From the NCBI GenBank assembly GCA_002708105.2, contig PAOQ02000015.1:1-37876 (forward strand): DNA of 37,876 bases, given 5' to 3'. The position numbers were made by a program, and so were the translations under genes. Below the pieces are notes generated by a model. That model made no database searches. It was not told where the DNA came from and worked only from the letters and a program-made list of their open reading frames with translations. Origin of the DNA: a bacterium (GTDB taxonomy: Bacteria; Desulfobacterota_D; UBA1144). Of this stretch, positions 1-10,300 are shown piece by piece (position 1 is the first letter of the stretch; each line of letters starts with the position of its first letter).

Positions 1-329
1 ATCCTGATTCTGCTGCAGAGGTTTCCTTAAAAGTGTCCCAAGGTCATTATGATAGGGGAATACTTATTTGTGCCTCAGGTTCTGGGATGAATATTGTTGC
101 TAATAAGTATCCAAACGTTAGGGCTGTTGTGGCTAATGATGTAAATCTTGCTATTATGTCCAGAGCGCATAATAATTCTAATATTATTACCCTTGGTTCA
201 AAATACGTATCTTCTGACGTTGCAAAGAACATAGTTGAGTTGTGGTTAACGACAGACTATGAGGCTGGAAGACACGATATAAGATTAAATAAATTAAAGC
301 AAATCGAAAATATCAATTTTGCGGAGTAA
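1..329 (+). CDS. rpiB: Ribose-5-phosphate isomerase B, 3' part (5' end outside window)
   Basis: Interconverts ribose 5-phosphate and ribulose 5-phosphate in the non-oxidative pentose phosphate pathway, which supplies ribose for nucleotides. The reading frame is open from base 3, upstream of the GTG at 33, with residues PDSAAEVSLKVSQG leading into the family core, so the true start lies outside the window. Visible family features are the ILICASGSGMNIVANK loop (usual form CGTGIGMSIAANK), which carries the catalytic-region cysteine, and the HNNSNIITLGSKY segment. The stop at 327-329 lies one base before the secE ATG, so the two are probably co-transcribed. The GSGMN variant of the phosphate loop is slightly unusual but conservative. 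About 109 C-terminal residues are present of a family size near 145-150. Confidence 0.93.
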   Translation, partial: PDSAAEVSLKVSQGHYDRGILICASGSGMNIVANKYPNVRAVVANDVNLAIMSRAHNNSNIITLGSKYVSSDVAKNIVELWLTTDYEAGRHDIRLNKLKQIENINFAE

Positions 330-330
330 T

Positions 331-510
331 ATGAAAAAATTTTTTGATGATATTAGATTAGAATTAGGTAAAATCTCTTGGATAAATAAAAGAGAGAATG
401 TTAAATCAACTGGTGGTGTAGTTCTTGTTACAATTATATTAGGATTGTTCTTACTGTTAGTTGATTATATTTTTTCTTCGATAACAGAATTTTTATTAGG
501 TGGTAACTAA
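331..510 (+). CDS. secE: Preprotein translocase subunit SecE
   Basis: Small essential subunit of the SecYEG protein-export channel in the inner membrane. The 59-residue protein is of the short, single-span type. It has an amphipathic N-terminal helix with the conserved ELGKISWINKRE segment (family form ELKKVxWPxRxE) and one hydrophobic membrane span at about residues 28-48. I chose the ATG at 331 over an in-frame TTG at 319. The ATG sits one base after the rpiB stop and has a GGAG at 323-326. The TTG would add only four residues and overlap rpiB. The stop abuts the nusG start, the usual secE-nusG order, so the pair is probably translationally coupled. Confidence 0.93.
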   Translation: MKKFFDDIRLELGKISWINKRENVKSTGGVVLVTIILGLFLLLVDYIFSSITEFLLGGN

Positions 511-1068
511 ATGGCAGAGAAGTGGTATGTTGTTCACTGTAATACAGGATCAGAAGATACTGTAAAAAGATATATAAATACACAAATGCAAATGGATAAC
601 TGTGTTGATTTGATAAAAGATATTCTTGTTCCTACTGAGACAATAGAAGAGCAACTTAAAGGCGGAAAAAAGAAAACAACAGAAAAAAAGTTTTTTCCTG
701 GTTATCTACTAGTTAAGACTGAGTTGAACGAGGAGTCATGGCATTTTCTGAGAAATATTCCCAAGGTAATAGGTTTTGTTGGCGGCAAAATTAAAGACGG
801 TAAATTAATCGCAGACTCTGTTCCAACTGTAGATGAATCTGAAATTAATAAGATGAGGAATAAAATTGAAGAGGGTACTCTTAAACCTACTCCAAAAGTC
901 GTTTTTGATAAAGGTGAATCTGTTAAAGTAATAGAAGGACCGTTTGAGAATTTTACAGGAGTCGTAGAAGAAGTTAAAATGGAGAAAGGAAAAATTCAGG
1001 TTTTAGTCGAGATTTTTGGTAGAGCGACACCTATAGATTTAGATTTTAACCAAGTGGAGAAAATATAA
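511..1068 (+). CDS. nusG: Transcription termination/antitermination factor NusG
   Basis: Binds RNA polymerase through its NGN domain and modulates pausing, Rho termination and coupling to the ribosome via S10. The 185 residues match the usual bacterial length. The NGN domain covers about residues 1-110, with WYVVHCNTGSE at the start and the conserved FFPGYLLVK segment. A KOW motif occupies about residues 133-165 (GESVKVIEGPFENFTGVV). The ATG directly follows the secE stop with no spacer, and the rplK ATG directly follows the nusG stop, so initiation probably depends on coupling rather than a separate ribosome binding site. Its partner S10 (rpsJ) and the RNA polymerase subunits are encoded in this same window. 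Confidence 0.97.
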   Translation: MAEKWYVVHCNTGSEDTVKRYINTQMQMDNCVDLIKDILVPTETIEEQLKGGKKKTTEKKFFPGYLLVKTELNEESWHFLRNIPKVIGFVGGKIKDGKLIADSVPTVDESEINKMRNKIEEGTLKPTPKVVFDKGESVKVIEGPFENFTGVVEEVKMEKGKIQVLVEIFGRATPIDLDFNQVEKI

Positions 1069-1488
1069 ATGAAGAAAGTTCAAGGCTCATTAAAATTATT
1101 ATGTGAAGCAGGTAAGGCTTCACCAGCTCCACCTATCGGACCTGCGCTGGGTCAGAAAGGAATCAATATAATGGAATTCTGTAAAGCATTTAATGCACAA
1201 ACGGATAAATTAGAAGGACTTCTTCCAGTAGTAGTAACAGTTTATGTTGATAAATCTTTTTCCTTTGTTGTTAAAACACCTCCAGTGTCATATTTAATTA
1301 AAAAGGCAGCTAAAATAGAAAAAGGTTCTAGCACTGTTCCACTAGTAAAAGTAGGAAAAATATCAGAATCTCAATTAGAAGAAATAGCGAAAACAAAGAT
1401 GGAAGATATAAATGCAAACGATATTGATGCGGCAAAGAAAATCGTAGAAGGTACTGCAAGGAGTATGGGAGTAGAAATTAAGGGGTAG
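1069..1488 (+). CDS. rplK: Large ribosomal subunit protein L11
   Basis: L11 sits at the base of the ribosomal stalk and binds the GTPase-associated region of 23S rRNA; it is needed for factor-dependent GTP hydrolysis and the stringent response. The 139 residues have the family hallmark [19 protein letters not shown] at about residues 18-36, including the two prolines of the N-terminal domain linked to thiostrepton action. The C-terminal rRNA-binding domain ends with the typical [12 protein letters not shown]. The N-terminal [11 protein letters not shown] replaces the usual KLQIPAGKAN, a mild divergence with an extra cysteine. It directly follows nusG and is followed after 8 bp by rplA, as in most bacteria. 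Confidence 0.97.
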   Translation: MKKVQGSLKLLCEAGKASPAPPIGPALGQKGINIMEFCKAFNAQTDKLEGLLPVVVTVYVDKSFSFVVKTPPVSYLIKKAAKIEKGSSTVPLVKVGKISESQLEEIAKTKMEDINANDIDAAKKIVEGTARSMGVEIKG

Positions 1489-1496
1489 GTAAAGTT

Positions 1497-2228
1497 ATGA
1501 AGATATCAAAAAATAAAAAATCCATTTTAGAAAATGACAAAGTTGATAAAAATAAGTTTTATTCACCGAGTGAAGCTATTGAAATAATTAAAAGCTTAAC
1601 AACCTCGAAGTTTGATGAAACAATTGATTTATCAATTCAATTAGGAATTGATCCAAAAAAATCTGATCAACAAATTAAAATTGCAACTGTTCCTCCTAAT
1701 CCACTAGGTAAGAAAGTCAAAGTTCTTGCTATATGTAATGGTGAATATACTAAAAAAGCCGAAGAGTCAGGAGCAGATTATGTTGGTGCTGAGGATATTA
1801 TTCAAAAAATAACTACTGACAAATGGACAGACTTTGATGTTGTTGTTGCTATTCCTGAAATGATGCCAAAAATTGCAAAGCTTGGTCAAGTTTTGGGTCC
1901 AAAAGGTCTTATGCCAAGTCCAAAAATGGGTACTGTAACAAATGACATAGAAAAGGCTATAAAAGATGCAAAAGCGGGAAGAGTAGAGATTCAAAATGAT
2001 AAGTTGGGATTAGTTAATTTCCCTTGTGGCAAAAAATCATTTGAATTTGATAAAATTATGGATAATCTATACTTTTTAGTTCAGTCACTAAATAAATCAA
2101 AGCCTTCATCTTCAAAGGGTAATTATCTAAAGAAGGTAAGTGTTTCAAGCACAATGGGCCCAGGATTTAAAATTGACGTTTCATTGTTAAAAGAAGAGCT
2201 AAAAAAATATAATGGAGCATTGAGTTAA
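1497..2228 (+). CDS. rplA: Large ribosomal subunit protein L1
   Basis: L1 forms the mobile stalk at the ribosomal E site and in many bacteria also represses its own L11-L1 mRNA. At 243 residues it is slightly longer than usual, with an N-terminal tail of about 12 residues. RNA-contact residues of the family are visible: [16 protein letters not shown] near residues 38-53, [18 protein letters not shown] in the middle, and [11 protein letters not shown] at the end. The normally conserved VRGTVxLPHGTGK loop reads [12 protein letters not shown] at about residues 61-72, losing the HGTG core. The start ATG at 1497 lies 8 bp after rplK. The stop is 7 bp before rplJ, leaving no room for the regulatory leader that usually lies between L1 and L10. 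Confidence 0.95.
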   Translation: MKISKNKKSILENDKVDKNKFYSPSEAIEIIKSLTTSKFDETIDLSIQLGIDPKKSDQQIKIATVPPNPLGKKVKVLAICNGEYTKKAEESGADYVGAEDIIQKITTDKWTDFDVVVAIPEMMPKIAKLGQVLGPKGLMPSPKMGTVTNDIEKAIKDAKAGRVEIQNDKLGLVNFPCGKKSFEFDKIMDNLYFLVQSLNKSKPSSSKGNYLKKVSVSSTMGPGFKIDVSLLKEELKKYNGALS

Positions 2229-2235
2229 TAGTATA

Positions 2236-2751
2236 ATGTTAGGAAAAGAGCAGAAAGAACAAATCGTTAATAACTATAAGAGCTCATTTTCAGATACTCC
2301 TTCTTTCTTATTAGTGAACTTTAGGGGTGCAAAAGTATCTGAATTCGAGCTTTTAAGAAAAAAGCTTAGAGATAACAATGCTGTTGTGACAGTTGTAAAG
2401 AATAATTTGTTAAAAAAAGCATCTCAGAACACTGAGTTTGAGTCAATATTTCAGGACTCAGTTGGTGAAACTGCGATAACATTTTTGGAAGATAATTATG
2501 TTGAAGTAACAAAGACTTTTGTTGAGGTAGGAAAAGATCATCCAAACCTTGAAATTAGAATAGGATTTATAGAAGGTAAATCTGTAGATAAATCCGAACT
2601 AGAGAAGATTTCCAAATTACCATCTAGGCAGGCTTTGATAGGTCAGTTTGCATCTATGTTGAATCAGCCATTAATTAAATTTATCAATGTTTCTAAGGCG
2701 GTTCCTAGAAATTTAGTTAATATATTAAATAACTTGAAAGATAAAAAATAA
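2236..2751 (+). CDS. rplJ: Large ribosomal subunit protein L10
   Basis: L10 anchors the L7/L12 dimers to the ribosome, forming the stalk that recruits translation GTPases. The 171-residue length fits the family. The N-terminal rRNA/L11-contact domain contains LLVNFRGAKVSEFELLRKKLRDN and VVKNNLLKKA. The C-terminal helix for L7/L12 binding follows a conserved LPSRQALIGQFASMLNQP segment (family form LPSREELLAxLxGxLxxP). It starts 7 bp after rplA, and no strong Shine-Dalgarno precedes it. Its last codons contain a near-consensus sigma-70 -35 element (TTGAAA, 2734-2739) that belongs to a promoter facing rplL. Confidence 0.96.
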   Translation: MLGKEQKEQIVNNYKSSFSDTPSFLLVNFRGAKVSEFELLRKKLRDNNAVVTVVKNNLLKKASQNTEFESIFQDSVGETAITFLEDNYVEVTKTFVEVGKDHPNLEIRIGFIEGKSVDKSELEKISKLPSRQALIGQFASMLNQPLIKFINVSKAVPRNLVNILNNLKDKK

Positions 2752-2762
2752 ACGTATATAAT
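2734..2762 (+). promoter_or_regulatory. Sigma-70-type promoter for rplL (and rpoBC)
   Basis: TTGAAA at 2734-2739, a 17-bp spacer and TATAAT at 2757-2762 match the sigma-70 consensus at 11 of 12 positions with optimal spacing. The -35 lies inside the end of rplJ and the -10 in the 37-bp rplJ-rplL gap. A start site near 2769 would give a leader of about 20 nt carrying the TGGAGG ribosome binding site at 2777-2782. It would raise L7/L12 output relative to L10 and would also feed rpoB and rpoC. Confidence 0.72.
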
Positions 2763-2788
2763 ACGAGTTCAATATTTGGAGGATTCTT

Positions 2789-3175
2789 ATGCCCGAACTA
2801 TCAAAGCAAGATGTAATATCTTATTTAGAAAAAGCTAGTTTATTAGAAATTTCTGAGCTAGTTAAAGACATAGAAGAAAAATTTGGAGTTGAAGCCGCTG
2901 CACCAGTAGCAGTTGCCGCAGCTGCAGCACCAGCTGCCGGAGGAGATGCTCCTGCTGCTGAAAAAACTGAATTTAACATAACTTTAGCAGAAGCTGGTTC
3001 TGAAAAGATTAAAGTTATTAAAATTGTTAGAGAAATTACTGCTCTTGGATTAAAGGAAGCAAAAGAGCTTGTAGAATCTGCACCTAAGCCACTTAAAGAA
3101 GGGGTTAAAAAAGAGGAAGCAGAAGAAATTAAGAAAAAACTTGAAGAAGTTGGCGCTAAAGTTACTTTAGCTTAG
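2789..3175 (+). CDS. rplL: Large ribosomal subunit protein L7/L12
   Basis: Multicopy acidic stalk protein that recruits EF-G, EF-Tu and other GTPases to the ribosome. The 128 residues show the three-part family layout: an N-terminal dimerisation/L10-binding helix pair (about residues 1-33), a flexible hinge rich in Ala, Pro and Gly (about 35-57), and a compact C-terminal domain (about 58-128). The C-terminal domain carries [20 protein letters not shown] and ends in EVGAKVTLA. Translation starts at the ATG at 2789 behind a strong TGGAGG at 2777-2782, one of the best ribosome binding sites in the window. Its own promoter lies just upstream, consistent with the need for several L7/L12 copies per ribosome. 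Confidence 0.97.
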   Translation: MPELSKQDVISYLEKASLLEISELVKDIEEKFGVEAAAPVAVAAAAAPAAGGDAPAAEKTEFNITLAEAGSEKIKVIKIVREITALGLKEAKELVESAPKPLKEGVKKEEAEEIKKKLEEVGAKVTLA

Positions 3176-3214
3176 TTTTGATCTACATTCTATTTAATCC
3201 AAGGAGAGTACTGT

Positions 3215-6200
3215 TTGTACAAAGATAATATACTTTTAACAAAAAAGAGAGTTAACTTTAGCGGTAAGTCTGAAAATAGGACTGATACGCCTGATTTATT
3301 AAGTGTTCAAAAAGAATCATTTGATAATTTAATACAGAAAGGTCTTGATCCAAACAATAGGTTAAACGTCGGATTAGAGAAGGTATTTAAATCATCCTTT
3401 CCAATTGAGGACTATAATAAAAGAGCAACTTTAAATTATGTCTCATACCGTCTCGAGGACCCAAAGCATTCAGAGTCTGAATGTAAATTGAAAGGTTATA
3501 ATTATCAATCTTCAATTCATGCAACATTTCAGCTTGTTACATGGGAATTTGATTTAGATGAAGCTGGAAATAATATTCTAGAGACAAGAAGATTTGGTAG
3601 GGCAATTGAACAAGAGGTCTATTTTGGAGAAATACCAATTATGACCACTAATGGTGCATTCATTATTAATGGAACAGAAAGAGTTATAGTAAATCAACTT
3701 CATAGATCGCCCGGAGTTTTTTTTGATTCACAAAAAGATTCTAAAAATTTAACTACTGCTAATAAGACTTCATTCACTGCAAGAATTGTTCCTCAAGATG
3801 GAAGATGGTTAGATTTTGAATTTGATTCTAAAGATGTTTTACATGTTAGGATTGATAGGAAAAAGAAGTTTCATTCGACTTTATTACTGCTAGCTCTTGG
3901 TGAATCGATTGAGAACATACTCGATTCATTCTATTATAAAGAAAAAGTTAATTATAATCCCACCGATGGTTTTACTAAAGATATAAATTCTACATTGTTA
4001 CCATACCAAAGAGCAGCAGTTGATATAACTGATCCTTCTGGTGAAAGGATTGTAGCTGCCACAAGAAGATTCTCAGAAAGAATAATTGATAAAATAAAAT
4101 CTGCTAAATTAAAATCACTACCTATTAATGAAGATGATTTAATTGGTATGTATTTAGTTAAAAGTTTTAAAAAAAATAGCGAAGACCCTGAAGCTGTTGA
4201 GAACTCACTGATAGAGGAAATAACCGAGGATACGATTTCTTATATTAAGGAAAATAATGTAAGTAACTTTCAGATATATTATGTTGATAATAGTTCTTTT
4301 ACCAGCTCTTTGGTCTTAACTTTAAACGAGATGATTTCTAAGACTAAGGTTATAACAAAAGAGCATGCTATTTCAGAGATATATAAAAAGTTTAGACCTA
4401 CTGATCCACCAACAGATAAAATAGCTGCTACTTTCTTTGATAATATGTTCTTTAATGAGGACACTTATAGACTTTCTAAAGTTGGAAGAATGAAGATTAA
4501 TCATAAGCTTAATCATACTGTTTCAAATACAAAGCTTCATCTAGATCGTTTAGATATTATTGAGTCATTTAAGTACCTTCTATCTTTAAAATCTGGTAGG
4601 GGAGAAGTGGATGATATTGATCATTTGGGAAATAGGAGAGTTAGAACAGTTGGTGAGTTAATAGAGGATAGATTCTTTACTGGAGTAGAAAGATTAACCA
4701 GAACTACAAAAGAAAAAATGAATTATGGTCAATTAGAAGATTTAACTCCACAAGAAATTGTTATTCCAAAAAGTGTCACATCTGTTGTGAAGGAATTTTT
4801 TGCTACTGGTCAGTTATCTCAATTTATGGATCAAACAAATCCTCTTTCTGAGATTACTCATAAAAGAAGGATTAGCGCTCTAGGTCCTGGTGGTTTAACA
4901 AGAGAAAGAGCTGGTTTTGAAGTCAGAGATGTTCATTCTTCTCATTATGGAAGAATATGCCCAATTGAAACACCAGAAGGCCCTAATATTGGTCTTATTT
5001 CAAGTTTAAGTACATATGCAAAAATAAATGAACATGGATTTATTCAAACTCCATATAGAGAAATTAATAACGGCAAAGTTACAAATAACATTAAGTTTTT
5101 AAATGCATTAGAGGAAGAAAATTTTGTTATCGCTCAGGCAAATTCAGAGTTGAATAGCGATGGAACTTTTTTAAATGAAGTAATCTCAGTAAGAATAAAA
5201 GGAGAATTTCAAGTTGTTCCAAGTAAAGATGCCCAGCTAATGGACGTATCTCCTTCACAGCTAGTATCGGTTTCAGCATCACTTATACCTTTCCTGGAAC
5301 ATGATGACGCAAACAGAGCATTAATGGGGTCAAACATGCAAAGACAAGCGGTACCTCTTCTTAGAGCCTCCGCACCATTAGTTGGCACTGGATTTGAAAG
5401 AAATATTTCTCGTGATTCTGGTGTTACAGTGCTTGCAAAGAATTCTGGATATGTTGACTACATAGATTCATCCAAGATTGTTATAAAAAGAGATAAATCA
5501 TCAGAACAGGGCGATGTCTCAGATATTTACACATTGATTAAGTTCGAAAGATCTAACCAAAACACATGTTGGAATCAAAAGCCAATTGTTAAGAAAGGTC
5601 AGAGAGTTAAGGCGGGAGATATTATTGCTGATGGTCCTTCAACTGAATATGGTGAACTTGCCCTTGGAAAAAATATTACTGTAGCATTTATGCCATGGGG
5701 TGGCTACAACTTTGAAGATGCGATACTAATAAGTGAAAAGCTTTCAAAGAAAGATACTTTTACCTCTCTACATATAGAAGAGTTTGAATGTATTTCTCGT
5801 GAGACAAAATTAGGTAAAGAGGAAATCACAAGAGATATTCCTAATGTTAACGAAGAACATCTCTCTTTTTTAGATAAAGAAGGTGTAATACAAATTGGAG
5901 CAGAAGTTAAACCAAATGATATTTTAGTAGGAAAAATTTCTCCAAAAGGTGAGACACAATTATCTCCAGAGGAAAGACTTTTACGAGCAATTTTTGGTGA
6001 CAAGGCTGGTGATGTAAAAGATACGTCTCTTAGAGTTCCTCCTGGTGTTAATGGAATAGTACTTGATGTTAAGCATTTAATTTCGAGGATTGGAGACAAG
6101 CAAGATAAATCTCGCTCTGGTTCACCTGAAGTTTTAGAATTAATTAGAGAAAAAGACCAAGAAGTTAATATTGTTCAAGTAGAGACAAGAGCAAAATTAA

Positions 6201-7390
6201 AAAAGATTTTTATTTCAAAAATTTCACATAATGCAGTTAGAAATGGGAGAAAAGTAGTTCTGAAGAAAGACGCTGTTATAGATGAAGATAACTTTAATTT
6301 AGTTCCTTATGAAAAGATAATTACTATTGAGTTTGATGACAAAGCAAAATTTCTCAAAGAAATTGAGGATATTTTAAAAATTTCTGAGGAAAAAATACAA
6401 AGTATTGAATCTCAATATTCAGAACAAATTGAAAAAATTTCTAAACCTGATGATCTTCCACCTGGTGTTTTAAAAGTAATAAAAGTTTATGTTGCCGTAA
6501 AAAGAAAGCACCAAGTTGGTGATAAAATGGCAGGAAGACATGGAAATAAAGGAGTTGTGTCAAGAGTTTTACCTGAAGAAGATATGCCTTATATGCCGGA
6601 TGGAACACCGGTTGATATGGTACTTAATCCATTAGGTGTCCCTTCAAGAATGAATGTTGGTCAAGTTTTAGAGACACATCTTGGTCTTGCTTCCAAGTCT
6701 TTAGGCTTACAAATTGAAGAATATTTATCCAAAAATCATTCAGATGTTGAAGGGTTAAAAAGTCTTTTAGAAAAAATATACCCTAATAACTTAGATTATA
6801 TAGAAAATGTAAAAAAATTATCTAAAGAAGATATGCTAACTTTAGCTGATAGATTAACCGAGGGTGTTCCAGTTGAAACTCCAATTTTTGAAGGAGTTAA
6901 AGAAACAGAAATCCGCTCATTATTAAAAGATAATCATTTACCAGAGGATGGAAAATTAATATTGTTTAATGGTCAAACAGGTGAGCCTTTTGATCAAAGT
7001 GTAACTGTAGGAATTATGTATATGATTAAATTGCATCATTTAGTAGAAGAGAAAATTCATGCCAGGGCTATTGGACCTTATTCTCTAGTTACGCAGCAAC
7101 CGTTAGGGGGTAAATCCCACTTTGGTGGACAGAGGCTTGGTGAAATGGAAGTTTGGGCGTTGGAAGCTTACGGAGCTGCAAATACTCTTCAAGAGTTCTT
7201 AACCGTAAAATCCGATGATGTTATAGGTAGAACAAGATTGTTTGATTCAATTGTTAAAAATAAAGTAGCCTTTGAACCAGGCATTCCTGAATCCTTTAAT
7301 GTACTAACTAATGAGCTTAAATCTTTAGGCTTAAATGTTGAACTAGGCGACAAAAAAGAAAAAGTCGCAGGAGAAGTATCTAATGATTGA
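3215..7390 (+). CDS. rpoB: DNA-directed RNA polymerase subunit beta
   Basis: Catalytic beta subunit of RNA polymerase, 1391 residues, in the proteobacterial size range. The rifampicin-binding cluster at residues 535-556 ([20 protein letters not shown]) keeps D539, H549 and S554, equivalent to E. coli D516, H526 and S531, so a rifampicin-sensitive pocket is expected. A lineage-specific insertion separates RVPPGVNG (near 940) from [14 protein letters not shown] (near 1081). The C-terminal clamp region includes [10 protein letters not shown] and [16 protein letters not shown]-like sequence. The predicted start is TTG at 3215: AAGGAGAG at 3201-3208 is correctly spaced and [12 protein letters not shown] matches the family N-terminus. 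No upstream ATG fits as well. The stop overlaps the rpoC start by 8 bp. Confidence 0.97.
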   Translation: MYKDNILLTKKRVNFSGKSENRTDTPDLLSVQKESFDNLIQKGLDPNNRLNVGLEKVFKSSFPIEDYNKRATLNYVSYRLEDPKHSESECKLKGYNYQSSIHATFQLVTWEFDLDEAGNNILETRRFGRAIEQEVYFGEIPIMTTNGAFIINGTERVIVNQLHRSPGVFFDSQKDSKNLTTANKTSFTARIVPQDGRWLDFEFDSKDVLHVRIDRKKKFHSTLLLLALGESIENILDSFYYKEKVNYNPTDGFTKDINSTLLPYQRAAVDITDPSGERIVAATRRFSERIIDKIKSAKLKSLPINEDDLIGMYLVKSFKKNSEDPEAVENSLIEEITEDTISYIKENNVSNFQIYYVDNSSFTSSLVLTLNEMISKTKVITKEHAISEIYKKFRPTDPPTDKIAATFFDNMFFNEDTYRLSKVGRMKINHKLNHTVSNTKLHLDRLDIIESFKYLLSLKSGRGEVDDIDHLGNRRVRTVGELIEDRFFTGVERLTRTTKEKMNYGQLEDLTPQEIVIPKSVTSVVKEFFATGQLSQFMDQTNPLSEITHKRRISALGPGGLTRERAGFEVRDVHSSHYGRICPIETPEGPNIGLISSLSTYAKINEHGFIQTPYREINNGKVTNNIKFLNALEEENFVIAQANSELNSDGTFLNEVISVRIKGEFQVVPSKDAQLMDVSPSQLVSVSASLIPFLEHDDANRALMGSNMQRQAVPLLRASAPLVGTGFERNISRDSGVTVLAKNSGYVDYIDSSKIVIKRDKSSEQGDVSDIYTLIKFERSNQNTCWNQKPIVKKGQRVKAGDIIADGPSTEYGELALGKNITVAFMPWGGYNFEDAILISEKLSKKDTFTSLHIEEFECISRETKLGKEEITRDIPNVNEEHLSFLDKEGVIQIGAEVKPNDILVGKISPKGETQLSPEERLLRAIFGDKAGDVKDTSLRVPPGVNGIVLDVKHLISRIGDKQDKSRSGSPEVLELIREKDQEVNIVQVETRAKLKKIFISKISHNAVRNGRKVVLKKDAVIDEDNFNLVPYEKIITIEFDDKAKFLKEIEDILKISEEKIQSIESQYSEQIEKISKPDDLPPGVLKVIKVYVAVKRKHQVGDKMAGRHGNKGVVSRVLPEEDMPYMPDGTPVDMVLNPLGVPSRMNVGQVLETHLGLASKSLGLQIEEYLSKNHSDVEGLKSLLEKIYPNNLDYIENVKKLSKEDMLTLADRLTEGVPVETPIFEGVKETEIRSLLKDNHLPEDGKLILFNGQTGEPFDQSVTVGIMYMIKLHHLVEEKIHARAIGPYSLVTQQPLGGKSHFGGQRLGEMEVWALEAYGAANTLQEFLTVKSDDVIGRTRLFDSIVKNKVAFEPGIPESFNVLTNELKSLGLNVELGDKKEKVAGEVSND

Positions 7391-10300
7391 TATGGGAGTT
7401 TTGTTTGATAAGCCTAGGAATCCTGGGGATATTGATTCTATCAGAATCAGCATTGCTTCTCCAGATCAAATAAAGGATTGGTCGTATGGAGAAATTAAAA
7501 AACCAGAGACAATTAATTATAGAACTTTTAAACCTGAAAAGTATGGGCTTTTTTGTTGTAAGATATTCGGTCCCGTTAAAGATTTTGAATGTTTATGTGG
7601 AAAATATAAAAGATTAAAACATAGAGGAATAACATGCGAAAAGTGTGGTGTTGAGGTTATTTCTAGTAAAGTAAGAAGATCAAGAATGGCTCATGTTGAG
7701 CTATCATCCTCAGTTGCACATATATGGTTTTTAAAAAGTGTACCTAGCAGGATTGGAGCAATCTTAGACATAACTTTAAAGGATTTAGAAAAAGTTCTTT
7801 ATTTTGAAGCTTATGTTGTTACAGATCCTGGAGATTCAGATTTAAAGAAAGGAACAGTTATTACAGAAGAACAGTATAGAACATACATTGATGAAAATTT
7901 TTTCTTGCTAGTTGGAATGGGAGCTGAAGCTGTTAGGACAATGCTTGAGGATATTAATTTAGAGGAGCTTTCAGTAGAGTTAAAGGATGAGCTCAAAGCT
8001 ACTTCTTCACCATTAAAAAGAGTTAAGATTTCCAAAAGATTGAGAGTTGTTGAGGCTTTTAGAAATTCTGGAAATAGACCGGAATGGATGATTCTAAAAA
8101 GGCTTCCAGTTTTACCACCAGATCTAAGGCCACTAGTTCCATTAGATGGTGGCAGGTTTGCTACATCAGATTTAAATGATTTATATAGAAGAGTTATAAA
8201 TAGAAATAATAGACTTAAAAAGCTTATGGAATTAGGTGCGCCGGATATTATTGTTAGAAACGAAAAAAGAATGCTCCAAGAATCTGTTGATGCATTATTT
8301 GAAAATGGAAGAAGAGGGAGACCTGTTTTAGGACATAATCATAGGCCTTTAAAGAGCTTAAGTGATATAATAAAGGGAAAGCAGGGAAGATTTAGGCAAA
8401 ATCTATTAGGTAAAAGAGTTGATTATTCTGGTAGGTCAGTAATTGTAGTTGGACCTCAATTAAAATTACATCAGTGTGGTCTTCCAAAAAAAATGGCACT
8501 AGAGTTATTTAGGCCATTTATATATCAGAAGTTAGAGCTTTGGAATCATGCAGCGACAATTAAAATTGCAAAAAATCTTGTTGAACAACAGGCCCCTATA
8601 GTTTGGGATGCCTTAGATGATGTAATAAAAGAACATCCTGTAATGCTTAATAGAGCTCCAACTCTTCATAGACTTAGTATTCAGGCCTTTGAGCCAGTAT
8701 TGGTAGAAGATAAGGCAATACAGCTTCATCCATTAGTCTGCCCAGCTTTTAATGCTGATTTTGACGGTGATCAAATGGCGGTACATGTACCTTTGTCAGT
8801 CGAGGCTCAAACTGAATGCAGAACCCTTGTCATGTCAACAAACAATATACTTTCACCAGCTCATGGGAAACCAATAATTCTTCCATCACAAGACATAGTT
8901 TTAGGAATTTATTATATGAGTAGAGAGGTTCCAGGTTTGCCATCAGAGGGAAAAGCCTTTAGCTCAATTGAAGAATTAAGATTTGCATATGATTTAAATG
9001 AAATTAGCATTCATACCAAAATTAAAATAAAAATTAATGGAATTGTCGAAGATACTACAGTGGGTAGATCTTTAATATTTGAGGTTATGCCTCCGGAGGT
9101 CCCTTTTCATTTAGTCAATAAATTGATGACCAAAAAGGCAATCGAAGATTTAATTGATACCACTTTTAGAGTCTCCGGTGGAAAAAGTACAGTATTGCTC
9201 GCAGACAGATTAAGAACACTTGGATTTAAACATTCTACTACCTCAGGTATTTCGGTTTCAATTGCTGATATGACGATACCAAAAGAAAAAGATGAATTAT
9301 TAAACGAGGCAAATGCAAATGTTCAGAATATTCAAGATCAATACCTTCAAGGTTTGATTACAGATGGTGAGAGATACAATAAAGTTATCGATGTCTGGGC
9401 TAGAACCGGTGATTCAATTGGCGATATTCTTATGAATAAAATTTCAAAATCAAAAGAAATAGAAAATGGCCAGATGCAACCAAGCAACAACCCTATCTTT
9501 ATGATGGTAGAATCAGGAGCCAGAGGAAGTCAATCTCAAGTACGACAATTAGCTGGTATGAGAGGCTTAATGGCAAAGCCATCAGGAGATATTATAGAAA
9601 CACCTATAACATCAAACTTTAGAGAAGGCTTATCAGTGCTTCAATATTTTATTTCGACCCACGGAGCAAGAAAGGGACTCGCTGACACCGCACTTAAGAC
9701 TGCAAACGCTGGTTATCTAACCAGAAGATTGGTTGATGTGGCCCAAGAGATGATGGTTAATGAATTTGACTGTGGAACATCAGAGGGATTAGAGGTGTCT
9801 CAGCTAGTTGAAGGCGGTGAAATCGTAGCTAGTGTCGGAGAAAGAACGTTAGGAAGAATATTAGCGGAAGACGTAGTCGATCCAATAAATGGAGAGCTAA
9901 TAGCGCCGAGAAATCAGGAAGTTGATGAAGCTATTGCGAAGAAAATCGATGCAGTACCTGGTTCTTTAAGGGTTAGCATTAGATCAGTCTTAACATGTTC
10001 TACAAAAAGTGGATGTTGTTCATTGTGCTATGGAAGAAACTTAGCTAGTGGTCAAATTGTTAATACTGGAGAGGCTGTTGGAATTATTGCTGCTCAATCT
10101 ATTGGTGAGCCAGGAACACAGCTTACAATGAGAACTTTCCATATTGGTGGAGTTGCAAAAGTCGATCAGTCAAGACATGAAATAAAAAATTCTGGAAAAG
10201 TACGCTACATTGACATGAACTTTATCTCTAATAAAAAAGTAAATATTTGTACTAGTAAGTCTGCAGAGATTGTTGTTGAAGACATCAATACTTCCTTAGA

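Noticed and set aside
319-330. TTG at 319 as the secE start
   Set aside because: It would overlap rpiB and add only four residues. The ATG at 331 has a suitable GGAG and matches the SecE N-terminus.
5704-6099. 131-residue minus-strand open frame inside rpoB (and similar frames inside rpoC, purL, fusA and others)
   Set aside because: These are antisense shadows of strongly conserved genes. They lack ribosome binding sites and recognisable protein features.
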